From: Phytopythium helicoides
Taxonomy: Eukaryota > Oomycota > Peronosporomycetes > Pythiales > Pythiaceae
Direction of reading: 5' to 3'
Assembly (NCBI GenBank): GCA_024867545.1
Contig: JANFNE010000009.1
Coordinates: 842,501-906,500 of the forward strand
Length of the DNA stretch: 64,000 nucleotides
A model generated the notes under the pieces. It was not told the origin of the DNA and searched no databases. It saw only the letters and a list, made by a program, of their open reading frames with translations. Of the stretch, positions 44,908-56,100 are shown in pieces. Within the stretch, counting starts at the first letter, position 1. Every line of letters starts with the position of its first letter. Both the position numbers and the translations under genes were made by a program.

Positions 44908-46652
44908 ATGTACGTGGCCAAGCCCAAGCAGACGCAGCGCACCAAGGTAAAGGGCAGTTTGTTGAATGCAATGGGCTTCGCAGTCTCAAGTTTTAGCAGG
45001 TGCAGGACACGGCTGCACGAGCCAAGACCAAGAAAGGCCCCACGGTCGAGGAGTGCGTGGCCAAGCGCGACTTCACAGGAGCCGCTGCCATCCTTGAGTT
45101 CAATCTCAAGAGCGAAGACGCCGCCAACAACAATAGCACCAGCAATGGGCCACGAGGAGACGAGCGACGCATGTCGCTCATGTGGCTCGCGTACGCGTAC
45201 TTTCACCTCGGGCAGTATCAGCGCTCGATCGACACGTACGACCAGCTGCGAGACCCCGTGCCACCCGAGCTACCGCTCTATCGTGCGTGCTGTCTGTTTT
45301 ACCTCCAGCAATACAAGGAGGCAGCAGCAGAGGCGGCGAAAGGACCGGCGTGTCCGCTCCAGACACGTCTGCTCTTCCACTGCGCGCACAAACTCGGAGA
45401 TGAAGACAAGTTGCTTGCATACCATCAACAACTTTCGGACAGCAAGGAAGATCAGTTGTCGCTAGCGGCGATCCATTACCTGCGCAACCACTTCCAGGAG
45501 GCGACTGACATCTACAAACGACTGCTGCTTGAGCACCGCGATGACCTAGCACTCAACGTGTACGTGGCCATGTGCTACTACAAGCTCGACTACTACGACG
45601 TGTCGTTGGAGATCATGCAGGCGTACCTCCAAGCGTTCCCTGACTCGGTCGTGGCCGTGAATGTGAAGGCATGCAACCAGTTCAAGCTGTACAACGGAGC
45701 TGCTGCTAAAGACGAACTGAAGGCGTTGTCAGATCGTGGCTATGCGCTTGAGCAGAATGACCTCGTGGCACACAACCTCGTTGTGTTCGAGGACGGACAG
45801 CATGCTCTTCGCGTGTTCCCACCACTCGTAGACGCGCTCCCCGAAGCGCGCCTCAACCTCGTCGTGTACTACCTCAAGCACGACAAGCTACAGGAGGCAT
45901 ACGATCTTATCAAAGACGTCGAGCCGTCGACGCCGCAGGAGTACATCCTTAAAGGCGTTGTCCACGCGACGCTCGGACAGGCCACTTCTTCTCGGCAGCA
46001 CGTCAAGACGGCTCAGCAATATTTCCAGCTCGTGGGCTCGTCGCCGACCGAGTGTGACACGATCCCTGGCCGGCAGTGCATGGCGTCGTGCTTCTACCTG
46101 CTCAAGCAGTTCGAGGACGTCAACATCTACCTCAACTCGATCAAGCAGTACCTGTACAACGAGGACGACTTCAACTGGAACTATGGCGTCTCGCTATGCC
46201 ACACGGGCTCGCACGCCGAGGCGCTCGAGACGCTGCTGCGCGTGCAACGCGAGGACTACCGGCGCGACTACTGCTACGTAAGCTGGCTCGCGCGCTGCTA
46301 CATTCTGACGCGCAATCCGTCGGCCGCGTGGGACCTGTACCTGAAGCTGGACAACTCGGACGACTCGTTCAACCTGCTGCAGCTGATCGCGCACGACTGC
46401 TACCGCATGGGCGAGTTCCTGTACGCGGCCAAGGCGTTCGACATCCTCGAGCGACTGGATCCGGACCCGGAGTACTGGGAGGGCAAGCGCGGCGCGTGCG
46501 TCGGCGTGTTCCAGCGCACCGTGGCCGGCAAGGCCACGCGTGTGGAGCTCGAGGAGGCGCTCGGCATCCTCAAGGCCAACAACAACCCGCAGGTCGAGTA
46601 CATCGTGCGCATCATCAAGAAGTGGGGGGCTGACAACGGCATCCCGCTGTAG
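44908..46652 (+). CDS. IFT56: Intraflagellar transport protein 56 (TTC26/DYF-13)
   Basis: Exon 1 (44908-44946, [13 protein letters not shown]) is joined to exon 2 at 45000 by an intron with GTAAAG and TAGCAG borders. About 563 residues, the usual IFT56 length. It is a TPR solenoid from end to end ([50 protein letters not shown]). The C-terminal third is highly characteristic: [76 protein letters not shown] and [14 protein letters not shown]56 is an IFT-B peripheral subunit needed to carry motility components into the axoneme, which fits an organism with biflagellate zoospores. Confidence 0.95.
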
Positions 46653-46792
46653 CCCGCAGCCTGCCGGCCGGCGAGTCGAGTTGTGCTCGCCACGCGTCGC
46701 CAAGTAGGATAGGAGCTCTTGACGCGCATGACCCGCGACAACTTCAACCACGGTGACTTTGTTGGTACGGTACATAATCGACACGTCCGCCG

Positions 46793-46899
46793 ACCATACA
46801 AATGTCAAGTCCTCTTGCGTGTCAATGCTCTCTGGGTGCGCCCATCACCCGTGTGGCCAGCTACGCACCCCACGCTGAGTCACCATACAAACTTCAAGT
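46793..46899 (+). repeat. Duplicated 18-bp promoter element upstream of GH5 copy 2
   Basis: ACCATACAAATGTCAAGT (46793-46810) and ACCATACAAACTTCAAGT (46882-46899) match at 16 of 18 positions, 89 nt apart, and end about 90 nt before the GH5 start codon. Candidate transcription-factor site, inferred. Confidence 0.6.
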
Positions 46900-46991
46900 G
46901 ATTCCCGCGTCCTCACCCGCCGCCGCCATGCTGCCGACCCTGCCATTCCGCGATTCCTCACGCGCCGCGCACCTCGCTCCTCGCTCCGACC

Positions 46992-49037
46992 ATGGCGACG
47001 CCCGAGCCCACGCAGCTGTCGATCCGCGACGGCCACTTCGTGGACCAGCACGGCCGCGTCGTGCTGCTGCGCGGCGTGAACCTGGGCGGCTCCTCCAAGC
47101 TGCCGTTCGGCTACGGGCACACGGACGACCAGGACTTCAGCGGCTTCTTCGACGGCGCCAAGGGCGTGTCCTTCGTCAACCGGCCCTTCCCGCTCAAGGA
47201 CGCGGACCTGCACTTCTCGCGCCTGCAGCGCTGGGGGCTCACGTTCCTGCGCTTCATCGTCACGTGGGAGGCCATCGAGCACGAGGGACCCGGCATCTAC
47301 GACCAAGACTACCTCGCCTACATCCGCGCCGTCGTCGAGAAGGCCGCCGAGTACGATATGCTCGTGTACATTGACCCGCACCAGGACGTCTGGTCGCGCT
47401 GGTCGGGAGGAGACGGCGCTCCCATGTGGACGCTCGAGAGCGTCGGCTTCGAGCCGCGCCACTTTGCGCAGACGGGAGCCGCGCTCTGCGTCGAGACCTG
47501 CGGACTGCCAGCATCCAAGTTCCCCAAGATGATTTGGCCCACCAACAGCAGCAAGCTCGCGGCCGCGACCATGTTCACGCTCTTCTACGGCGGCAAGAAG
47601 CTCGCCCCCAAGTGCCACGTCGACGGTGTGCAGATCCAGGACTACTTGCAGGAGCACTACCTCGGTGCGCTCGAGGAGCTGGCCAAGGCGCTCAAGGGTC
47701 TGCCCAACGTCGCGGGATTTGGCTCCATGAACGAGCCCATGACGGGCTACATTGGCGTTGGCGACCTCAGCAAGACGCCGGACTTCAAGAACGGGCTCAT
47801 GCCGAACTTCTTCCAGACCATGCTGCTGGGCGAGGGTGTTGCGCAGGAGGTCGAGGTCTGGGGCTCTGGTCTGCTCAACATGCTGCGCAACAAGCCTAAG
47901 GGCCGGAAGGTGATCGACCCCAAGGGCGTGCGCGCGTGGAAGGCGGGCTTCGGCTGCGTGTGGAAGGAGCACGGCGTGTGGGGCATCGACGCCTCGGGCA
48001 AGCCCAAGCTGCTGCGTCCCGACTACTTTGCGCACACGGACTTTGGTCGCGAGTGCTACCTGCCGTTCGCCAAGAAGTTCGCGGCGCGCATCCAGAGCGT
48101 GCTGCCCAAGTCCATGATCTTCGCTGAAATGCCGCCAATGGACTTTGGCTCGTCCGAGTTCCCGGAGATCACGCCGGAGGACATCCCGAACGCCGTCAAC
48201 GCCGCGCACTGGTACGACATCATCACTCTGCTCACCACGTCGTGGCGCTCGTACATTTCGCTCGACTTTTTCACGGGCAAGCCCGTGCTCGGCAACGCTG
48301 CGCTGCGCAAGCTGCACACGGAGCAGCTCGCGCACGCGGCGGGATACGCACGCAAGAAGATGCACAACGCCCCGACGCTCATCGGCGAGACGGGCATCCC
48401 ATTCAACCTCGACAGCGGTGATGCGTTTACGACGGGCGACTTCAGCGCGCAGGTTGGTGCGCTCGACCACACCATCTCGTGCCTCGAGGCCAACTTGCTG
48501 TCGTACACGCTATGGAACTACACCGCCGACAACTCGCACAAGTTCGGTGACCTGTGGAACCTCGAGGACCTGAGCCTGAGCAGCCCCGATACGGAGGCGC
48601 TCCACCGCAAGCTCAACAAGGGTGTGCGCCACCGCGACGACTCTGCACGAGCCATCCATGCCTTCTCTCGGCCGTCCGCCGTCAAGATCGCGGGCGTGCC
48701 GACTAAGTCAGTGTTCGACCTCGCACGCGCCGAGTATGTGCTCGAGTACTCGTCCAAAACGCACAAGGCGACCAAGGCGACCGAGATCTTCGTGCCGTAC
48801 GTGCAGTACCCCAAGGGCTACAAGATCACGGTGGTGAACGGCAAGTGCACAATCGAAAAGCACGACGGCTACGACATTGTCCACTGCGAGCACGGCGACT
48901 CGACTGCCACTTTCCACCGCGTCGTGATCTCGTCCTCGGCTCCGCCTGCTGTGCGTCAGAACTCGCCTATGCTGCACCTCGCCATGGCCACGTCTGTAGT
49001 TGGCCTCGGGGTTTACCTCTACAACAAGCGCAAGTAA
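46992..49037 (+). CDS. GH5 glucosylceramidase/steryl-glucosidase-type enzyme, copy 2
   Basis: Single exon, 681 residues, ATG at 46992. Strongly similar along its whole length to the gene at 22270-24493 but intronless: LLRGVNLGGSSKLPFGYGHT, FIVTWEAIEHEGPG, IDPHQDVWSRWSGGDGAP, GFGSMNEPMTG (acid/base Glu) and LIGETGIPFNLD (nucleophile Glu). The C-terminal beta domain (EIFVPYVQYPKGYKI) is followed by a short tail-anchor-like segment (LAMATSVVGLGVYLYNKRK). No signal peptide. Fungal relatives hydrolyse glucosylceramide or steryl glucosides at intracellular membranes; the same is inferred here. Converges on the TPS-TPP gene with a 126-nt gap. Confidence 0.93.
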   Translation: MATPEPTQLSIRDGHFVDQHGRVVLLRGVNLGGSSKLPFGYGHTDDQDFSGFFDGAKGVSFVNRPFPLKDADLHFSRLQRWGLTFLRFIVTWEAIEHEGPGIYDQDYLAYIRAVVEKAAEYDMLVYIDPHQDVWSRWSGGDGAPMWTLESVGFEPRHFAQTGAALCVETCGLPASKFPKMIWPTNSSKLAAATMFTLFYGGKKLAPKCHVDGVQIQDYLQEHYLGALEELAKALKGLPNVAGFGSMNEPMTGYIGVGDLSKTPDFKNGLMPNFFQTMLLGEGVAQEVEVWGSGLLNMLRNKPKGRKVIDPKGVRAWKAGFGCVWKEHGVWGIDASGKPKLLRPDYFAHTDFGRECYLPFAKKFAARIQSVLPKSMIFAEMPPMDFGSSEFPEITPEDIPNAVNAAHWYDIITLLTTSWRSYISLDFFTGKPVLGNAALRKLHTEQLAHAAGYARKKMHNAPTLIGETGIPFNLDSGDAFTTGDFSAQVGALDHTISCLEANLLSYTLWNYTADNSHKFGDLWNLEDLSLSSPDTEALHRKLNKGVRHRDDSARAIHAFSRPSAVKIAGVPTKSVFDLARAEYVLEYSSKTHKATKATEIFVPYVQYPKGYKITVVNGKCTIEKHDGYDIVHCEHGDSTATFHRVVISSSAPPAVRQNSPMLHLAMATSVVGLGVYLYNKRK

Positions 49038-49163
49038 GGATGGCACGTTCGACCCGGATAATACTCAGTAAACTCCGTCCTTGTTTGTGCTCGTTGTTCC
49101 TCATGATGGCGGTGGACGACTTTGTATTTACAACTTGCCAACGCGTTCCTACTAACCTACTAC

Positions 49164-52100
49164 TCACTGACCGGCGGATGGTGGAGATTTGGTGCGCATC
49201 TGCCGCACAGTCCACGCAGCACAGAGCGATGCTAGCAAATACAGTAGCGCTCGCTTCTCGCGTTGGTTGCGTAGTCCGCTTCGCCAACGCAGAATGCCAA
49301 GAATGGCCAGGAAGAGTGCGAGTCGCTGGAGTCGTGCGACCCACTTGTTGCCACGTCGACGACGAGACAGAGAGCCACGACGAGGACCACCCGTGCCCGC
49401 ACTTGGAATGATCTGGTCTTCTTGAACTGGGGCTCTATTTGCGAGCAAGAGCAAATATTAGTGATGTCTCAAAGGGGGTCCACAACAATAAGCGGCACCT
49501 ACAAAGCGTTCTGCAGCGCGAATCGGCTTGGAGTTCGGCGGAAGGGCGAGTCAGCGGTCGCACTTCGAGAGAAGCCCTTACTCTGCGCAGCTGAGGAAAT
49601 GAACGCGCGATTCTGGTTGTCGCGCAAGAAAGCTTGCATATCAGATAGCGAATAGTTGCGATTGGACTAAGGCGAATTCACACAAGTAAATGTCAGTTGT
49701 GAGGTTGAGGAGACATCCGGCAGCGTGATCGCACCTTTGTTGAAACGACGTTCAACGACTTTAGTAGTGCGATGACATCTGTATAGTCGTCGAGGAAGAA
49801 CTCAGCTTTCGACGGCTTCTGGCCAACGGTACTCGTAAACACCTTATCTGAGAGGCATTTGATCATGTGAGACTCAATGATCGAGTGGTAATCATACATC
49901 CTCGAAACCAACCTTTCTCGATCTCGCCCTTGGCCACCATGTCATTCAGCTGCTCGAACATGAGCTCATCGGCAACATCGTCTCCGATGCATAGCACAAA
50001 GTCGGCAGGATTGCCTTCGGCTCGCAGCGTGGACAACATTTTGGCGATGACCTTGCCCTTTCCGATGCTTGAGGGCCGCACCTCAATATAGTCTTTTCCT
50101 TGTATCACGTTGAGCGGCCAACGCTGACGTCACCATGGTTTATCAGTGCTGGCAACAATAAGCGCAAAAATTACAAGCACCACGCACCGAAAACACCTCC
50201 TCGAGATGCTCCTTCAGTTCAGCCGCCTGCATCGCGCCAAACTCGAAGTCGGACTTGCCGTAACGGAAGAGTACCGCACTTTTGCGAACTTCCAGTGTTG
50301 ACCCATTCGTTCGATCTACATACAGCTCGATAATTTTTTGTGCCTTCGTTCGCCAGTGCTGTGCGCTTTGTTCAGATTGATATACATCACCAGGTCGCTC
50401 CCAAGGTCTACGATAGAACAATACAACGCAGCGAGGTGAGCCGAGCGCAAGCATAACCTCACTTTGGTCACCTGAACGCACCTTCCACCAATCCTTGCAT
50501 CATTGCCTAGTACAGCGCGGCGGATGAAGTATCCGTGCTCTGCAACGATACCCAATCCTGGGACACTCCCAAATTTCTCCTCAAGAAGCTCGCATTCGCA
50601 CCCACTCACGATAAAAACTGTGTTGCGAGGGTCCTTGCAAAGATGCTCAAGCGTCGAAAGCGCAGTCAGCGGCACGTCGGGCCACTTGACGCCCATCATC
50701 TTCGATACATCTGGTGCCAGGGTACGATAGTAGTCCAAGAAGATTGCGCGAGACTTGCTTGTACGGTATTGCGGCTCAATTTCCTTGTCGGTCAATTTCT
50801 GAAGCATTCATGACAAAAGTCAGATGACGATTCTGGTGTGGCAACCACTACGCGGTTTTCTTACCCGAAAATTTGCGCTGACTTCCATAATACGAAAGTC
50901 AAGACCAAAGCCCGTGCCCATGTACACGAACTCCTCTTCCTTCTTACGCGCATTCATAATGTCCGATAGTACACATTTCGCCCAACGTCGAGGTGGATTG
51001 GCGGAAACAAATTGGAAGTCACAGTCTCGACGATGTTCGCGCTCCTTTGGCGTCATATATACGGCGTCGCGAATGGAATCGATAACTTGATCGAGCTCCC
51101 AAGGATTAACAGTCAGGGCACCACTAAGAAGACGAGAGCTCCCTGAAAATTCACTCAGAATCAACACTCCAGGCGATGTGCTGAGAATTGACAGTCAGAC
51201 GAGTTAGTGTTTTTGCATGTTGCTTGCTTGCTCGATCAACGTACTTGTGCGCGATAATATACTCGAACGGGATGGTGTTCAAACCGTCCCGGAGAACAGT
51301 TGTTATCTGCACATCTGCAACACGCCATAGTGCGATGCGTTCCTTGAAAGGGAACTCTTCGATTTCCTCATAGTCCACAACATCATAGCCTGCACGCTCT
51401 CGGTACTTTTGGTTGATCAACTTCACTGCAACCTCGATCTCTTTCTTGCTCTGCTGGTAATCAGTCACTCGCCCGCGACGATGAATACCCTTTTGAACGA
51501 GGACGATCTTTCCAATGAATTCTGGGCATCGCGTCAAGAACTGTTCACAAGAAGTTTGTTAGTATCTAGTGGACGCACAGCCATTAAAGAAACATTACAG
51601 TCGCACTCCATCAAAGGCAAGAATCTTGGACGGGATGCCTTTGAGACGTTCTACGGTATCGCAGCCTGCCATAATTTGCTTCCCGAGATGCTTCTGCCGG
51701 AGCGAAACAACGCGCTCTCGGACTTCGTCGAGGTCGAGGGTCTGCTCGATGCGGAGCGCATCAATTGCCATGTGGCTGCAAGTAACAGCAACTCGGCGAC
51801 CGCCATAATCGATACCAAGTTGACCCCGCAGCATTGGGCGATACGTGAGTCCAAGGATGCGCTTGCACGCAGACATAAAGTGCCGCGCATACTCGAACAA
51901 ATGAAATCCGATGTGGTCCGCATTCAGCATTCCGCGCAGTATCTCTTTTCGTGCAGAAAGTGCTCGAAACACCTCTGAAGATGGAAACGGAACGTGCAGG
52001 AAGAGCCCAATGTTCGCGCTTCGAATCTTACGAAGGATGTACGAAGGCGTCAGCAACAAGTGATAGTCTTGAACCCAGATGATGTCGCCTGCTTCATACA

Positions 52101-53091
52101 GCTCGCAGATTTTCTATACGACAAAGCACTGTCGGTCATTGATTACCACAACTGAACAATCAATGAAAGACTGACACTCACATTCGCAAAAAGTTGGTTG
52201 ACGTTCGCGTACGCTTGCCATGCGAGCTTTTGCAGGTCAGGGTTCCAACACGGCGCGGGTGAGTCCTGGTGGCCGCTGCCAGCATCCACAACGACATCCA
52301 CAGGGCTGTACACATCCACGACATTGTGGAACGTCGGCCAGAGCGTCTGCTTGCAATAATCCTCGTAGTACAGCTTGGCCTCATCTGCAGCCACGAAAAC
52401 GGGGAAGCAGTTAAACTGCTTGAGCAGCCGCTCAACCTCTGGCTGGTCCTCCTCGGGTACCTCCAGATCCCCAACTCGCCCCACGAACTTGATATTTGCG
52501 CGAGTCGAAATCTCATGGTGTGAGAACGTGTTTTGCGCCTCGATAACGCGGTCGCCGGCCCACTCCACTCGCCACTTCCCGCTCGAGGCCGAGTCCAGCG
52601 CCACAGTCGAGCCAGCGCTGTCTCCATTGCTTGCACTCACGAAGACCTCTCCTCCAGAAGCCTTTCCATCATTCTCGCAGCGATGTACGCGCACCGGCAG
52701 CCTGTTGGCCGCGATGATGACGGGAACGGATGTGCTCCACGTCTCACCTGCAAGCTCGGCGTCGGACGCCACGTGCCTCATCCCGTTCTGTTCGAGGCGA
52801 GCGAGAGCTCGTTCGAACGCCCTCGGAGCCGCGCGAGTGTCCGGCAGCGCTCCAGACAGCGCAGAGGTCTGCAGATCGTCTGGCTGAACGAGAAAGACAC
52901 GCGCGCGAGGTGGCCTTTCCCGGCGCTTTGGCTCGGTAAGCCGCGATTCTTCAACTGTCCAAGAGCCAAACAACCAAATATGGAACTGGCTGCCGCAACT
53001 TTCGAGCAACGTTTGTCACGAATCACTTTGTCAAGTTGCGCAAACGTTGCGCGAAGCCGCGGGTTTCCCTTTTGGAGCCAATCAGGCACAT
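49164..53091 (-). CDS. Trehalose-6-phosphate synthase / phosphatase-like fusion with membrane tail
   Basis: About ten exons. The GT20 synthase part has VIIAANRLPVRV, IIWVQDYHLLLTPSYI, LFLHVPFPSSEVFRAL, DGLNTIPFEYIIAHK, LILSEFSGSSRLLSGAL and NPWELDQVIDSI. The HAD phosphatase part has VFIVSGC, the late motif CIGDDVADELMFEQL, but motif I reads FLDYYRTLAPD instead of DYDGTL, so the second Asp and the Gly are lost (50718-50738). After VNVVSTK-type C-terminal HAD sequence, two more exons add a Ser-rich linker and a tail with two hydrophobic stretches (LQRLALFLAILGILRW, ALLYLLASLCAAWTV), ending at TGA 49164-49166. The 5' end is unresolved: the frame is open to 53009 without ATG; I tentatively join an exon starting at ATG 53091. 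An alternative start is the Met near 52772. Confidence 0.88.
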
Positions 53092-53106
53092 CGATTCGAG
53101 ATCGAG

Positions 53107-56100
53107 ATGGAGTCGCCGCCGACGGTGGCGCTCGCGGTCGTGCGCGCCCACCGCTGGTCGCCAGGCTGCGCCTCTGCCGAGGGCGCCGAGCTGCACAGGG
53201 ACGAGCTCGACTTTTGCCAGTCGACGGCCGCGGACTCGAGCGCGGATGGCGGCGCTGCGATGCGCGCGGCGCTGCTGACGAGCGGCCGGACGCTCATCGC
53301 GTCGCAAGGCGCTGCGGCGGCCGGCGCTCGCGGCGGGAGCTTCGCTGTCGACGCTGCGGACGCGGACCCGTTTGATGACGAGGACGAGGAGGAGGTGTTC
53401 AACCGAGAGTGGGACGTGATTGGCGCGCGGGACCTTGGCGCGGGGCACGGAGACAGTCCTGACCGCGTGCGGAGCCCACTGTCGAGCGGCTTCACGTCGT
53501 CGACGGGGACGCCAGGAGTGTTTTTCCGGGTGTCGTGGCAAAAGGAAGGAAGCAAGGATTTGTGGGGCATTGGCGTTGCGGACCCAAATGTGCACAAACA
53601 GTTTCTCGTGCAGCAAGAAGCGAGATTTGTGGTGCTGTTGTCCGACGTTCCGTTCCAGAGCTTCCTGCGCCGCTTGCTGGAAGAAGCGGCTGCTGACTTT
53701 TTCAAGCAGCAGGATACTCTAAGCGATTTTGGTGTGCTCGAGGCATTGTACCGGAAGTTGACGACGGGCGTAAACTTTGCCGAGTTGCCTTACAGAGAGA
53801 TTCATGTTGGCCTACCCGCTGTGCCACTGGTGCGATGGTTTCGCAAAGATATCCTTGCTGTTCTTCGCGTCATCCTCCTTGAAGGTCGTATTGCATGTTA
53901 CTCTGCTGATGCGAGTGTTGCATCTGCTGCAACACTCGCCATTTTGGCGCTGTTACCTGGCACTCTTGCGGAGAGCTCTAGCTTTACATCGCGAACAATC
54001 CAAGCGGTAATCTATCGACTGCGGCGCTATGGGATGCCCTTTTCTCTTTTCCACAACGATTGCGTCCTTCAGCCATGTTTTACAGCTGACCAGCTCGACG
54101 TTTACGGATCCAAGGGATTTCTAGTTGGTACAAGCGACTCTCTACTGCTCAAAAGCCCCAAAGCCAAGCTTGATGTGATTGTGGACCTTGATATAAGGCA
54201 AGTAATTGCATTCCCAACGCTTAAATCAGAGCACTCATTTGGGATAGGAGCGATGACATCGCAACGACTGGGTTCTGTGATGCGCCGGATCGGCGTTAGT
54301 GGAATTGATGGGAGCAAACGCTCATCGAGCACACGTCCGGCTACTCATGCCTCCGATTTGAATTTCAATGACCAAGAACAGAGTAGCCCACCAAAAGACT
54401 TGGTGCGACAGCCGTCACGTGCCGGGGCTGCAATGAAGTCAGTCGAGTCGGACATTGACTGGGTTCTTGGTCAGTTTCAGTCATATTTTGAAGAATTTCT
54501 TGCAGAGGGATTCAACGGCTTGTTTGGTGCTGCTAATGAAGTTAGCGAATCCGATTCTGGGGGCAGTAATAGCTTGAACACCTTGATAAGTGGCAAAAAC
54601 TATGATCCCTATCATCCTTCTATCCGTTCGAGACTTGAAGACCTGGCTGCGCCGATATTTGGTGAACATGCCAGCTTCTACGCCGAGTACGGGCGTGCTT
54701 GGACGCATGCGTGGCAACAGACTCACAATTACAATGAGTGGATACAATCACACCGCCTCGACCGGCGTAGAAGCACCATTCAGAGTTACTCACCTCCACC
54801 ACAAGAAGGCAATGCTACATACACCTATCCCAATGGCGACGAGTACGAAGGTGACTTCTTGCGTGGCAAGCGTCATGGATTTGGCATTTATGTCGAGTTT
54901 GTGACAAAGAATCAATACGAAGGCGATTGGGAGCTTGATGAGCGGCACGGCAAAGGAGTGCTTACCGCTAAATCCAGCGGTTACATCTACGATGGTGAAT
55001 GGCGTCACGACATGCGCTGTGGCCACGGGCACAGCACTCTTAAAAACGTTGAGAGTTATACAGGCGAGTGGCTTGACAATTTTTTCCACGGTATGGGTGT
55101 GTACACGAATGCGGATGGCGATGTCTACAATGGCGAGTGGCATCGTGGAGTTAAGCATGGTGCTGGGAAGCTGATTGTGGCTCGAAGGCACCGTGACGAA
55201 GAGTATGAAGGTGTGAAACAATACACTGGCGAGTTTGTGAGTGGAAAGTTTCACGGGATCGGTGCATGCGAGTACATGGACGGCACTGAATATTCAGGGG
55301 GATTCCAAGATGGTAAACGCCACGGAACTGGAGTGCTCGTTCGCCCTAATGGGGACAGATACGATGGTCAGTGGTGGAAAGGATTCCGCCATGGAGAAGG
55401 CTCAGCATACTCCGGCAAGTCAGGCATTACGAAAGAGGGGACTTGGCAGAAAGACGCCGAGGTCGACGGTTCGTGGTTCATTACTTACCAGAACGGCGAC
55501 AAGTACTCTGGCGAGTGCCGTCGAGGACGTCCATGGGGTGAAGGCGTATGCAAATACGCCAACGGATCTTCCTATTCTGGATCATGGGTCGATGGGTTGC
55601 GTGAAGGCTTCGGCGTATGCATAAATCCAGATGGCAGCATACTTGAAGGTGAATGGAAAAACAGTGTATTTATCAAATCGGTACGACAACCTTCCCGGTT
55701 CGTGGATATCCCGTTGTCAACGGGACGTCGAAGTTCCTCTCAGCGTGAGCGCCGTAGCTCATCGACATCAGGTATAAACGATGAGCAGAGCGCCACTCGT
55801 CCAACGTCAGGCCACCACGAGTACACATATCCTAACGGAGATGTGTACGAGGGCGAGTTCCAAGGTGGCAAGCGTCACGGCTTTGGCGTTTTCACCGAGC
55901 GCGCGACAGGTAACGTGTATGAGGGTGAATGGCATCATGACGTGCGTCATGGAAGCGGCGTGTTGACTTCAGGTCTCAAGGATTTCATTTATGACGGAAA
56001 CTGGGAAGACGATGTTCGTCAAGGGTACGGCCACTGCGTAATTCGCGGATGCGAAACGTACAGTGGAAATTGGATCAGCAACCAGTTCCACGGTACTGGC

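Noticed and set aside
46845..48470. 541-codon minus-strand frame opposite GH5 copy 2
   Set aside because: Antisense to a clear enzyme with catalytic motifs; its composition is typical of GC-rich shadow frames.
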